Positions 34,791 through 47,720 of a stretch of DNA of 64,000 nucleotides are shown here, piece after piece. Position 1 is the stretch's first letter, and each line of letters opens with the position of its first letter. Origin of the DNA: Sphagnum compactum (Eukaryota > Bryophyta > Sphagnopsida > Sphagnales); contig OZ234504.1 in assembly GCA_965153455.1 (NCBI GenBank), positions 11,408,001-11,472,000 of the forward strand, in the 5' to 3' direction. Position numbers and translations under genes: made by a program. The notes beneath the pieces are model-generated. The model saw nothing but the letters and a program-made list of their open reading frames with translations. It had not been told where the DNA came from and made no database searches.

Positions 34791-37700
34791 GGGAATTTGT
34801 GTTTGGAGCAAGATTCTCTAGTTGTAGGCTAGGCTTGGTTGACTTTTGGCTAGGCTAGCTATCTAGGCTAGGCTAAATTGACTACTGCTCATGTGTGATG
34901 ACTCATTATTGAACATGTGTTTATAAATTTTTGACACATGTCATCCACCTATCATAGCGTCTTTCGTAACTCTTAGTCAAGTAAAACAATTAGGTTGACA
35001 TGGCATGCACTTTATATGTCAAACCAAGGTCAATGATGACATGGCATTTCAATATTATTAGTAAATAAAAAAATCTTAATTAATAAGATGACTGGGTTTT
35101 GCAACTATATGTCTTTTGCAACTAAATGAGTGAAACGACATGGGTTTAGCGACTCAATAGTCAATAGTTGCAAATGTCCTTTCTAACTAATACATTGTCA
35201 TTAAGGCAAGTTGCAAAACCCAAAATGTGTTTTTGTGAAAAAAAATTCCATGTCAAAATGCATTCTATTAAAGGAAATGCACTTCCAAGTACATCAAATT
35301 TCTCCTGGGCAATAAACAATGGGTTCACACGTAATTCAAAAGCCGATCTAATATGTTATTACTCAATCTATTGAAAAATTGTATGACATTTATACTAATG
35401 TTTATAAAATTTCTTCATAAAATTTCCTACATAGTGCATAAAAGTCTTCTAAGAAATCCAATTCTATAATTTTTCAACTATCAAAGTTATCACAAAACTC
35501 AAAAAAGATCATGGTGAAACTCTCCTTTGGTACTTTGCAGCTTTAGTTTCAAGTTGCACATTGCACCATTGAAACAAAGATGCACAAAGCTTGTCAAGAC
35601 TTATCAACAACTTTGGCACACAAACATGTGAAACTCTGAACCAAATAAGAGATCACAAAATGCATTTTGGAATTCAAATGGTGCATGGATGACCCACGAA
35701 CAATTCAAACTTGAGCATTAAAGTTCTCATCACAACTCCAACTTGGGAAGCGGCATCACCTTTCTCTCTGTAATGTGCTTTGTAAATCCTCATCACAATT
35801 ACATCCAAGTCGTTTCTTCTAGAAATTCCCAAAATGGGAATCCTTAAAACTACTAAATTATGTCTCGTATAATTTTGAAAGTTCATAAATTTTTCATTTC
35901 ATCTCAAAATCAAAGTCTCTAGGAATAAAAAAACTTGTAACCTTAAAATGAGTTTTGAAATAGCATACCAAGTTTATTCCTTGATCACACTTGATTTGAT
36001 TTGTCAATTGTCATTGAATAGGTTGGGAGTCATTTTGACAATTTAACTTTCTCCCCCTTCAAATAAATTTTCATTTAATGGCCTAGTCACAACATAATAA
36101 CCAACACCTAATTCCTTATTATAGATGAATGGTTGTAAACTAAAGTAATTCATTTTCGATGAATACATCACTCCTTAAAAGTTCATATGATAATTTTTTA
36201 AATGATTAAATACTATGATATCATTGGTTAAATGTGGAATTACATAATGGATAATGAAATTTTAAAAATCCAAATCAAAAGAAACCATTTAAAACAATTT
36301 TTTATAACATTCATGTTAAAAATTTATTGTTATTATTAAAAAAATAATTATGATATGGAGTTATGAAAATATGGTCCATTTTAGGACATTCAAATTTTCA
36401 ATTTTTTAAAAGGTTTTTCTAGTAAAATTTTCACATTTATCTTCCTATGGTTTAATATTGAATCCCTATAAGATATCCCAATAAGAACCATACAAAAAAA
36501 TGCATGTACAAAAAAACATAGACAAAAAACCAATTGATATTTTTAAACTTCAAAAGTCTACTAATACATATTTGGATTATATATGTTATAATTTCTTTAT
36601 ATAGAAATTGACAATGTACATTTAATCACAAATTTGACTTATTATTGATTTTATGGCATGTAAATGCATGACACTTTATATAAAATTCATTATGAAAAAT
36701 CATGTTCACAATAACTAAATTGCCTTACAACTAAACCTCTAAACAATTAATACACAATTAGACTACAATAGTCCCATGGAAATAAAAAAATTAATAAATA
36801 AAATGTCATGTTAGAAATCAAGGAATTGTATTATGATTGGAAATTAGTTGCAAGATAGACATTTATAACTAAAATGTACACATTGTAATACAATTTTAAT
36901 CAACCATGTTTGATTTTGTTGGCAAGTTGCATTTTAGTACCATGTGACAATTACATTACAATTAGGGTAAATGTAGCACCCAATCAATGATACTTTGTAA
37001 CTAGTGTATGACCTTGACACATATGATCATGCCACATCTATGCATTTTCATTGCCCATTAAATATGGCATTTTCAACTTGTTTATTATCTATGCTTCCCA
37101 TTGATACAACTAGTTGTCACTGAATTATCATTATAAAAATATTATTTTTCCACTATTTTGTGATTGTTATTCATTTTTTTATTACTAGTTTTTCACTACA
37201 TTGCATATCATCCTACACACTCATTAAACCATAAGATTCATTAAAGGTGAAAGTATGCCTTTAAATTGAAATTTTAAAAAATGTGTATATTGTGTTACAA
37301 ATCCAATTATGATGTACATATAGATTTACTTTTATATACCTGGAAGTTTTATATCTTAAACGTCTCATTATTTCACTAATAAGGTCCAATTTGTTCAAGT
37401 TCATCATGTGTTTATCCTTATTATAAAAAAATTCAAAATGAATTACAAAGGATAATTTTTTTCTTTTTAATGACTAACATCTAATAAACATACATGTAAG
37501 CCAAAGTAACCAAATTAGCCAAACCAACATGTGCACACATTAGGAAATCAACCAAATCAACCACATGATCATTGTTAACAACTAGTATGCAACTAAATTT
37601 CAACTTGGAATTTGAGAATATGAAATTTGGATAGGAAGCCCCCAACCAAATGATTGTTGACACATGGTAATAAATTAGCAAATCTCCCTTTTTGCATCAA

Positions 37701-40700
37701 TGACCATCATGCACCTATGCCTGTTGTTAAAAAACTCAAGATGAATTAGAAAGGTCTTTTTCTTTAAGCATTTTGTGCATTTTGACTTAATGTTTTGGTG
37801 ATATAATTATCATATCATGTGTTACATGATTAAGGTTTTTTTTGTTTTCTAGTTTAAAAGCATGACTAAAAGATTGTTACAAATGTTTTTGTTTATTTAA
37901 AAAATTTGGAAGTTAAAAGGTTCTTGGTCTTGGAGGTTGAAAGTTCATGATTTATGTTTTGTGAAATGTTTATTTGCTTATATTTTAAAAATGGTGTGAA
38001 AAAACCTTCCATTTTTTTATTGATGACTTTTGTTTTTCTTGTTTTATAAGGCTAAACTTTGATAATGTTTGAATTCATCAAAATTAAAGTTTTGCATACA
38101 TTATAAGGTTTTTCAAAAATAAAATTGTGGTTTTGCTTGAAAAATATAATCGAATAAAAAAAACATGCGCATGTGATGTTGTATAATTTGACTAGATTAT
38201 TGATAAATGTGTCATTAAATGCATTATTTTTTGTTGTGTAGTAATCCAAACCAATACATGCAAAAAAACAAATTCCAAAACAATAAAGGTGAAATAATAG
38301 ACCAAATATGGTGAATGTTAACTTCAAAACTCCAAATATGTGATGCATCTTATTTTAAAAACCATCATTGTATGAAAGTGTAATTGATTGCAATTTAGTT
38401 TATATCAATGTTATGTATGTTACATTTTAGTGATAAATAGTTCTATTAATGGCACTATAGTTGTAAACTAGTTTCATTTAAATTTAAAGGATGAATATTT
38501 AAATATCTTTTGCATTACAATGTTATGTATATGTTATTCATCCCATTTCACATGTGACATTGAATATCACAATATGACAAATTTCCAACAAATAAGGTCG
38601 AATGAAGAAATTATGGTTCAAATTCCATTTGAACAAAAAAAAAAAAAACATTAATTTATAAAAACATAGTGTTTTCAATGACAATATTTGATTATTGTGA
38701 TTCATCATTTTTGTGATAACCTTTTGTTTAGGTGGAGAATTTTTTTATAATATAGTCAAATTGTATTCCAATAAAAAAGTATTAAAAAAAACCTCTTGGT
38801 AATGCATTCTTCAACCTTGAATGTCAATGCATGGAATTTTAAATCCATTCCATGTGTATAAATAATGATGGAATGCATTCTCTATCATAATTTGGACAAT
38901 GATAATGTGTCTGCAAGGTTTGCACATTTGCACTATAAGTTGCAATTTAATTTTTTAATACCACTAAAATCAACTACCATACAATTACATTGGAACCCAT
39001 AACTAAACACTTAGTTGTAAAGGACATTAACAAACTTCATTTGTCTATGGATGAATTAAAAATCATGGAACATTAGGTTTATCAATGAATGAATTTATTT
39101 AATAGTTATCCCAGAATAACACTAGAAAAAATCTTGTCATATGCAACCCATCATTTTGCAACTTGATGCAATTAGTTGTCATTTGCAACTAGATTGGTCA
39201 TGCTTGCAATTACAAAATTGACATCATATATTATATGGGCTATACAGTTGTGTGTGCAACTAACATGCAACTACTAATGTACAAAATGGACACATGTTAT
39301 AAAAAGATGACTTAAAGTAACACATACTTAAGTTAGTGTACGTAATATAGTATATTATTACCTATGATATGCCTACACTAATATATCTTATAACCTAGGC
39401 AAATATAACAAAAATATTATGTATATGTATATATAGTACTACCATAGCCTAGGCTAATAAGTAATTATTATAGTTAATTTTAGCTAGTATACATAATATG
39501 TATAAGTTAGGGAACATAGGTAATCTAAGTATACTTGTATATGTATACTTATTTAAACATGTTAACATACCTCATCTAACCTAGTAGAAAATAATTATGT
39601 ATAAAGTATAAGTTAACATAGGTTAATTAGGTCACATAATTAATTAGACTAAATTAGTATTATAGTTAAGCTATCTACTCTATCTAAAATAATGGTTATG
39701 TATATTAATATGCCTAGGCCTACACTAGTTAGCCTAGTTTACTTTTAACAACCCAACTAGGGTAATAATTCACCTAGGCTAAGGTAGGCTAATTGTTCAA
39801 TTAGTTGGCCAATAACCTAAGCTATGCAATTAAATATAATAATAATATCATAAGAATACTATTTTTATAGTTATTAATTTAAAAAATAACAATATAATAT
39901 GGTAATATTAGACATATATTTAATATTATATATATATTATTATTAAATAATAACTATATTATATAATCATATTAGTATTATTATCTATATAGTTAGTATT
40001 TGTAGGTAAACTAGGTTAGTATAACATATATATTAGGTAGTTGCAACTAGGTTGGTTATGCTTGCAACTAAAATATTTATTCCATATCCTTTGTCATACG
40101 TTCCACTTTTTAAAACTATATAAGTGCATTAAAAATAGTTCAAAAGCAAGTGCCATTTGGGATGAACCAATAAAAGAAGTTCAACCCTAAAAGCTAACCC
40201 AAAATAAAAAAGGTTATCATAGCTTACCTAATTAGGTTAAGCCTACTTACCCACATATTTAGGCTTACTTATTTACCTACTTGCCTACCTTGCTTAGATG
40301 AACCTACCTACCTAAATGCCACATGTCATTATCATATAAACCTTACATTTGACAATTTAAATTTATTTTAGAAAACCAATTTGAGTTTTTTGAATGCCAC
40401 ATGGCACCACATAATTGGCATTTCAAAATGGACACATGTCATATAATAAACCTTATTCACCTACCTACCTACCTAAATGCCACATGTCAACATTTTAAAA
40501 AACCTAAATTGGATTATCCAGATTTAATTTATTATATTATATACCAAAATGTGTTTAAATGACACATGTCACCAAATAATTGGCATTCAAAATGGATACA
40601 TGTCATTAAATTAAACATTGCCATTTAGTTACAAATACCAGTTGCAAAATTGAGATTTTCTTCTAGTTTAATCATTTAATTGCCATTTGCAAATTAGATA

Positions 40701-41590
40701 CAGTAATTACACATAAAAATTACCTTGTGCCTACATGAGTTGTCATATAATTGCCAATTAATCGTTGCCATTACTATGTTTCCATTGCACTTGTAATTGC
40801 AAAATAGTTGTAACAAAAATCAACAAAACTCATCATAGATGGATGCATGTAAAACAACATTAACATGACATTACAACAATAGTTGCAAATTAGTTCCATT
40901 GGAATTACATAATAATTGTTCTTACACAATTGCCATTGAGTTACACAAGTTGCAAATGTATACGGTTTCACATACAATGAGTTACATCTACTACAATTCA
41001 TGCAATTTGTTTAGGAATTGAAGCCCATAAAAATATGATGAATGATCATTGCAACTCAAAAACCCAATTCCAAGACTAGTTGCAAATCAACCTCTTTGCA
41101 TTAGTGATTGCATTGTGACACAAAAAAAAACCACCCTACTTTGCAAACACCCAAGTTATTCAAGATGACATTACATAATTAAAATTGGTTACCTATTTAG
41201 GAAAAATATTATTAAATTCATGATTTAACAAATAGTTCATATGGTTCCCAAAATTGGATTATATTCTTATGGAAAGGTATATTTAAGAGATTTTTCATAA
41301 ATATGTCATTTAACAAATAATTTGAAATGTTTTTAATTATTCATTACTCAATGAAATTTTTTTACAATGTTTTAAAAAATTAAATGCAGATGTTTGATCA
41401 TAATACATATGAAACAAATCCAATTAACAAATTGAAACTACAGCTATGAAATCACAAACATACACATCTCACAATTCGGCAAACTTGATGAGAGAATGAA
41501 TTGTAGTAAAGAGAGGCATTAAACCAACCAATCCAAGCATCACTTGGACATCACACAATTAATCCAAGTTACTTATTGGCTAGGGCAAAA
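34791..41590. other. Long AT-rich gene-poor stretch
   Basis: No gene is supported over nearly 7 kb. Words such as TTGCAACTAGWTTGGTYATGCTTGC recur (39185, 40045). 39400-40020 is a mosaic of TAGGCTAA, TATATA and AACCTAG words. A bruised duplicate with CCTACCTACCTAAATGCCACATGTCA and ATAATTGGCATTTCAAAATGGACACATGTCA lies at about 40300-40620. Confidence 0.5.
40300..40620 (+). repeat. Short local repeat with CCACATGTCA blocks
   Basis: The block CCTACCTACCTAAATGCCACATGTCA appears at about 40308 and 40463. The block AATTGGCATTTCAAAATGGACACATGTCAT appears at about 40415 and 40580 (one variant lacks a T). This looks like a degenerate tandem array of about 155 bp. Confidence 0.6.
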
Positions 41591-41599
41591 TTGTTGAAT

Positions 41600-42440
41600 C
41601 TATTGCCATTTTAACAACAATGGGCAATATTCTTCAAGGACATGCTTCATGGGACTCAACATATTGATGAATCTAATTTTGATGTTGTGGAGAAGCTTGT
41701 TACCTTTTATTTCCGTGATCTAGGCTAGTTTGACAAACTCCAAATTATGGCATTTTGGAGATTTGTAGAAAAAAAAAGAGGATTGTAGTAGATCTTTTAA
41801 CCATGTCACCGTGGGTAAAGGAAAAAGTTTTTGAACTACTAGATCAGTCTGATGTGCCATAGAGTGAATGCCAAAAAAAAAAAGGGAACATAACACTCCC
41901 GAATTTGGATTGTAACTCCATTTCGAACACCCTGACAAGTATTCACATTGTTTTCACCAAAACATAATAACATCTAACATACTTCAACTTTTATTAAACC
42001 AGTAGCAACCACGAGAATATCCATGATGACTCTAGTTAGGTTTTGTGCATTGGATCCCAACATGGTCAATGTGAGTAAAATAGGAATGCAACACCAATCT
42101 TTGACATAATATCCATGAACAAAAATTCAACTCTAATTATCTAAAGTAGTAACCTCATCACATGTTAAGGCCACAAACTTGGCCCCCTAAACAACAATTT
42201 TAATGGCTACCATAACTTAATTGTGGAGATGTTTCACAATCTCCCAACTTGAAGAATCACTCCAATGTTTCTTGAGAATATTTTTTTGCTTCAAAAACTC
42301 ATATTGGTGCCTTAAATATTTGTAATCGGTCCTGGCCTTTCCGAGTGTGTGCACAGTAAAATTAGCCACACCCAACTCCTTTTTTCCTTTCAAAAGGGCA
42401 AGGACTTGAAATTGGAAATTGAGATGGCATGCAACCATTG
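41600..42440 (-). mobile_element. Relic of a DUF4371-like hAT transposase (copy 2)
   Basis: On the minus strand the order is GKARTDYKYLRHQYEFLKQK (42217-42438), AKFVALTCDEVTTLDN then a stop (about 42185-42120), VRNGVTIQIRE (about 41920), HSMAHQTDLVVQKL and KSPKCHNLEFVKLA (41720-41870). The blocks follow plant hAT-like transposases with FxxLxxDEVTT, SGVTVQIRE, HCxAHRTNLAVQ and SPKRHLEF. Frames are interrupted repeatedly. The residue after GI is H-S rather than the usual H-C. Confidence 0.7.
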
Positions 42441-45400
42441 CACAAAATTTTTGGTTTAATCACATATTTGACTCATATGATATTTTTTTAATAAAATTCA
42501 GTTTTTTTGAATTTTATAATTTATTTATATATGAATTCCAATGATGATTCAAAACCATGTAAAGTCTAATAATTATTCAATCGACATGAATATGAATTTT
42601 TTTCAAATAAATATAGATTAATTTTGATCATTCTTATGTGACTTACTTAGGACCTTAGTTCTCGTTACAAGTGTTTAATTAGTCCTTTTTCACCCTCAAA
42701 TGTTGATATAATTGACTCATATTTTTATATGTCATTCTTGAATGTACATTACATCACACTATGTAGATTACATGAAAAACATTTAATCCTAAGTGAAGTT
42801 TAAAATTGACAAGTGTGTTATTCATGAATGGTTACACTTGTAGTGGTTCATTATATTGTAGACTTACCCTTCATTGAATAAGAAGCATGAATATAGAAGC
42901 AAACTGAATCACCTTCCTTTTGTTTTTTCCTCAAATCCACCTTGAACCTACTCCAAAACAAAAAGGTGATTCATTGAAACAACTTTTGTTTCATTTTTGG
43001 CATGTGCACACTTAACTTCCACAACCTTAACCCCATCTTTACTCTTTTTCTTCCCCACATGTTTTCAAGTGAATCCTACTTTGGGACTAAGAGCTTCTAT
43101 TTTCTCTCTATCTTAGTGTAGACTTTACATCTCATAGTTGACAGATTTCCAATTGCATCAAAGATAGCTTCAACCCATGGCATTTTCATAAACTAGACAT
43201 CTTGGAACTTCTTCACTCTATATGTTGGGGATTTTTTAGGTTTCTTTTTAGTTCAACTCTTTAGGGCATCTATTGTTTTCGGAATAGTATCGTTAGGGTT
43301 CAGATTTCGTGCCTAAGGGGACAAAAAATTCTAGGCCATTTTGGATATCAACAACAACATGATCAGGTTCATGTTCAAGGTTGCAAGCATTATGTTTTTT
43401 TCCTTATGCATTGGACTTTGCCTATTTGGGCTACAAATTTAAAGTAATGATTATTCTTTCAAAAAAAATTTGAACTTGAAATTGGGAGGAGGTTTCAACT
43501 TTGTTGCCAGGTAAATTTTAGAAAAGAGGGTGCTTAAACTCTAGACTTGGATCAATAGATTCCAATTCAATTAGCATTTAAGAGTAAACATAGAAAGTGA
43601 CCAACCACCAACAAACTCCAAATTGAAAATATATGACACAGACTCTATAGTGATAGAATCACACACAAGTTATAACCTTAAATTCGAATTTCAAACCAAT
43701 TCGAATTTCAATTCTTAACGCACAAGCATGGACGACTCACTAGTTCACTGTTGGGTGCACAATGCACACAAGAAAAAACACACAGAAAAAATAATTTAGA
43801 GGGCGAAGTTTAAGAACTTTCCTACATTTCAAAGTGTAGTGGTGAGTTTTTACGTATTGAGCACCACTAGATCTCAATACTTGAGTCCCAATGTTGCAAC
43901 ACCAAGAATAATTATTTGCGACACAATTTCTCAAGCCTAGGCCCTGTTCACATTCAAGCTTTGCCAATCAAGCCCAAGCCCCATTCACACTCAAACTTTG
44001 TCGGTCAAGCCTATTCATGCCAATGGTAACCAGTTCAAGAAATCCGCATTTTGTAATTCCAAAACTCACCATTTCATACTACATAGATGGTAGATCAATG
44101 CAACAAATAAATTTTAAGTTGTTGCAAACTTGCAATGGGCATATCCGAGAATCAAGGTGAAAATCTTTTGAATCCTTGTTTGGCATTCATCAATGACCTT
44201 CATGTCCGTTGTATTCTAGATGACCTAAATGTTCATCCTTGAATGATGAATCTTGAATGTTGCAACTTGCAAGTTGCAATTACTAGCATTGAACAACACA
44301 AGATTAAAAGAAAAAAACATTGAGAGTCAAGACTTGGGAGTTAGCACTCACGATTTGTAAGATGTGAACTTCATATGGCGGCTAGAGTTTAGGGTTTCGG
44401 GCTTTGAATGACCATTCACCAATAATTAAGGTTTTAATGACCATTCACTGATAAATCAATGACTACACAATTCCTAATACCTAGTACTTAGTACCTACCT
44501 CTTACCTAGGTATTAAGTACCTATTACAACCTAATACTTACTAGCGATTAACCAAACATAGTCAAAATCATGAAGTGACATGGAGCCCTTGAGAGTAAAT
44601 TGGCATGCGAAATGGATGGCTAGATGTTCATCATTTAGCGAAACCCTAATGTCAATTGATCTATGTATGTGCGATAGCTAACCATTAAGATTTTTCATCA
44701 TGGCAAATGGATTGCCAAAACCCATCACTATCTTGCGAATCTATCCGAAAAAAAGACATTTTTCCCCTCATAGGTTTTTGTGGACCCTTACAACTAGTCC
44801 AAAAAAAGCAAATTTTTGCTATATAAAAAACATTGATTCAAATTACTAGAAGAAGCCATAAATGCTTTCACACAATCATGGCACAATCTTTTTGTGTTTT
44901 CATTTATTTTTGTTCATACTACCATAGTAGGCTTTGAATGCTTTCACATGGTTGTGACACAAGTTCTAACAATATATTTTAGGCAATATTCACACTATAG
45001 CAACAAAGTTTAATGCAATGTTTTTAATGTGTCCACATGAGAAAGAAAGGAAGAAAGGAAAGGGGCATTTAATTTAATTTATTTTTTTGAAAATGGTGGT
45101 ATTAATTAATATATATGTATTCTCTTTGTAGGGGGGATGAAGAATGGATGGGTTCTTTGCAACATATTATTATTTTTGTGAAGAAATTAGGTACTATATT
45201 CCACTTTTAGAGCTATTACAAAAGAGCATGGTGTTCCATTTTTTTAGCCTTGTAGATGATTTGCCCTGTGATTTCTTGGATATAATCTCATCCATCGATT
45301 TTTTTGGGCAGGTCTTTACATTCGGTAGGGCAGTCAGTCAATTGAGGGCATTAGCCGAAGGGAAGGGGGCTTTGTGCTCAGCTCCTGCCTCATACAGGGG

Positions 45401-46129
45401 GCCTCCTTTTGGTAAAGCCCCAAGGCCTTCTTACCCTACTGAACTACTACTTTCTTGATTTTAAAGCAAATTTGGTCATGACCATGAGTACATTTGTTGG
45501 CTCTCCCTGTAAGCGAGAGTGTAGGGAATGATGTAGTTTTCATTTTGTCCCACATTTTGACAAATGTTCACCAGGTGTTGTTGTTGGTAGGTCATTTATT
45601 TGGGGGACTTCACAGAAGAACATTGCCTACTTGAACTGTTGCTGGTTTGATTGAACTTGCTGGAAAGAGGCAAAGCCCATTACATACAATGTTGAGACAC
45701 TTATTTGGAACTATCGTTTCCTTATAATGAGCCCATTATTTCATGTCTTGGAGATTGGACTCCTTCACATTCCTATATATTTTTGTGAATCTAACAAAAA
45801 TGGTGAATTCTTGTACTGTAGTAGTACCATGGCAAGTTCAACATTGCAGTGTGGAACAATTACTTTACTTTGAAGATTCCATGTTGAAAAATAAAATATT
45901 TTATTTGATTCTCTATTTCCTTGAGTTCTGTTTCCAAAAAAAAATTTATATATATATATAGACGTAAAGCAAGAAAGCATCAATAAAATCATTAAAAAAA
46001 TGTAAAAGTCTAAAACGCAACAAAAAATTGATTTTTTTTCTGCTCGTCTCTCTGCTTCCAATATAATGAACTTTTTGGTATTTTCTGTTTATTTGAAAAA
46101 ACCAGCAAAATCCAATGATAATTTGAGCA
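42441..46129. other. Intergenic DNA with no supported gene
   Basis: AT-rich. The patch CAAGCCCAAGCCCCATTCACACTC near 43970 recalls the CAAGCC array at 9380-9420. Open frame 45144-45458 ends in a Pro/Gly-rich, more GC-rich tail (45330-45450) that I cannot assign. The word TACCTAGGTATTAAGTACC recurs around 44480-44530. Confidence 0.4.
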
Positions 46130-46262
46130 TGATAATCCAATGACAACCTTTTTTTTCCTTTGAGAAAAAATAATTTCTGAAAATATCAACATTTCTGAAA
46201 ATAATATAATTAGTGTCCAAGCTGCCAACTCGCCAAGGTATATACTATGGTACTTCCCAGGC
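46130..46262 (+). repeat. Third copy of the dispersed 8.6/9.1 kb repeat
   Basis: CTTTGAGAAAAAATAATTTC followed by AATATAATTAGTGTCCAAGCTGCCAACT and CCAAGGTATATACTATGGTAC matches the ends of the copies at 8590-8765 and 9100-9260. Confidence 0.5.
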
Positions 46263-46479
46263 TGTGCAGGTGTCCCACACATGCCTGCTCATAGAATTTC
46301 TTGAATTTTTTCTTTTCTTTTTTAAAAATAGAAATTAGTGGCAGGCCTGTGCCACATGCCTCAAGGTTAATAGGTAATACCTTTGATAGCTTGTGGCAGC
46401 TCCATAAATGCACGCCTCTGGATTTTACTAATTGTGCTAGTAGCCACAAAAGAATGTACTTGAGAAAACAAAAAGGTCG

Positions 46480-46499
46480 GTGTGTGTGTGTGTGTGTGT
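46480..46499 (+). repeat. (GT)n microsatellite
   Basis: An uninterrupted run of about ten GT units, followed by a TTGCTTGCTTGC word. Confidence 0.95.
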
Positions 46500-47602
46500 T
46501 TTTGCTTGCTTGCGTGTTGTTGTGGGCAACTTCAGAGGAAATGAAACTTTTTCTTTTGAGTTCAAATCTTGATAACTTCTCAAGTCACCTACTTGTCGGG
46601 TTACTACCGTGCAACATAAAGCACTTGACCAAAATTTCCTTTGCATCTGCAGGGCACCTTATATCCATGAGTATTTTGTGAAGAGGATTCATGAAGAGGT
46701 CACACAATTTGTGAAGTAGATTGTGTGATGTGTTTACTCCTTACGTATAATGCAAGGGATCTTACACCTACTCATAGGCATAAGATCTTATCACTATGAA
46801 GGATTAGGTGAAAGTACTCTCCCCTTCCCCCCCCCCCTTGTGCTACTGCATCTTGAGGGCACCCTTTATTCATGAAATTCCTCCCTTGATATTTGACGCC
46901 AAAAAAGGCCTGACAATAGGCCATTATACCTACCTATTAGTAGTAGGTGTGAGAGGCCTCTTGTAGACATAAGGTACCTCTTACTTCTATCATCTTGTGA
47001 TCTTAAAACATTCAGGCTTGTAAATAAGTTTGTCTGGGGCCTTATGATGGGTAAGGTAAGGCCTGTGGCTGGCAGACATTCCTGAAATGAGGGGCCCCCA
47101 CTTAGTTCCTACAGCATCTTAGGCCCCCCATTTTCCCTGAGTGTCCCCACCCATGGAATTGTGGTTTGAGAATTGTGATTATATATGGAAACTGGGTTTT
47201 TAAATTAGTGTTGTGTGTTTTAATTTGAGAATCAAAATGCCTAAAATGGGTTTAAATTAGTGTTGTGTGCTTAATACAGTTTAGGACTTACATTCCATGT
47301 AAGTGTGAATGGCATAATGAAAATTATATGTGTATAAGAAGTGTATAAGGCCTATTTACATTATGTGTAAGTGTATATAGAAAGGCCCATTTACATCTGT
47401 GTAAGTGAAAAACATTTTTTACATTTTGTGTAAGCGTATAAGGCTCCTTTATATTCGTGTGAGTGAAAAAAAATACATTTACACAAATTTATATATCTAT
47501 GTAAAAATTGTGAAAATGTGTAACTTCTGTTTTTGGGGGCTAATATTATTAATTATTTCTTCTAATCATACCATAAATTTGACCCTAGCCAACTGAACCA
47601 CC
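46500..47602. other. Intergenic DNA with a TGTGTAAGTG patch
   Basis: Around 47320-47480 the phrases TGTGTAAGTGTATA and ATTTACAT.TGTGTAAGTG recur four or five times. No gene is visible. A homopolymer C run lies at about 46829-46838. Confidence 0.4.
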
Positions 47603-47720
47603 CACGTGGCATGATTCCATTCGATGCCGTTGTGACTGGGATTGTCACGTGGCAAAAAGCGAGGGTAGCTCTGAACTCTGCCACATCGTCAAAAGTGCAC
47701 CGCCAGTTGGCCTGCACGTG
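47603..47720. promoter_or_regulatory. Cluster of three CACGTG G-boxes
   Basis: CACGTG occurs at 47603-47608, 47646-47651 and 47715-47720, with flanks CCACGTGGC, TCACGTGGC and GCACGTGGT. The stretch is more GC-rich than its neighbourhood. G-boxes bind bZIP and bHLH factors in plants. No gene is visible next to it, so regulatory use is speculative. Confidence 0.3.
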
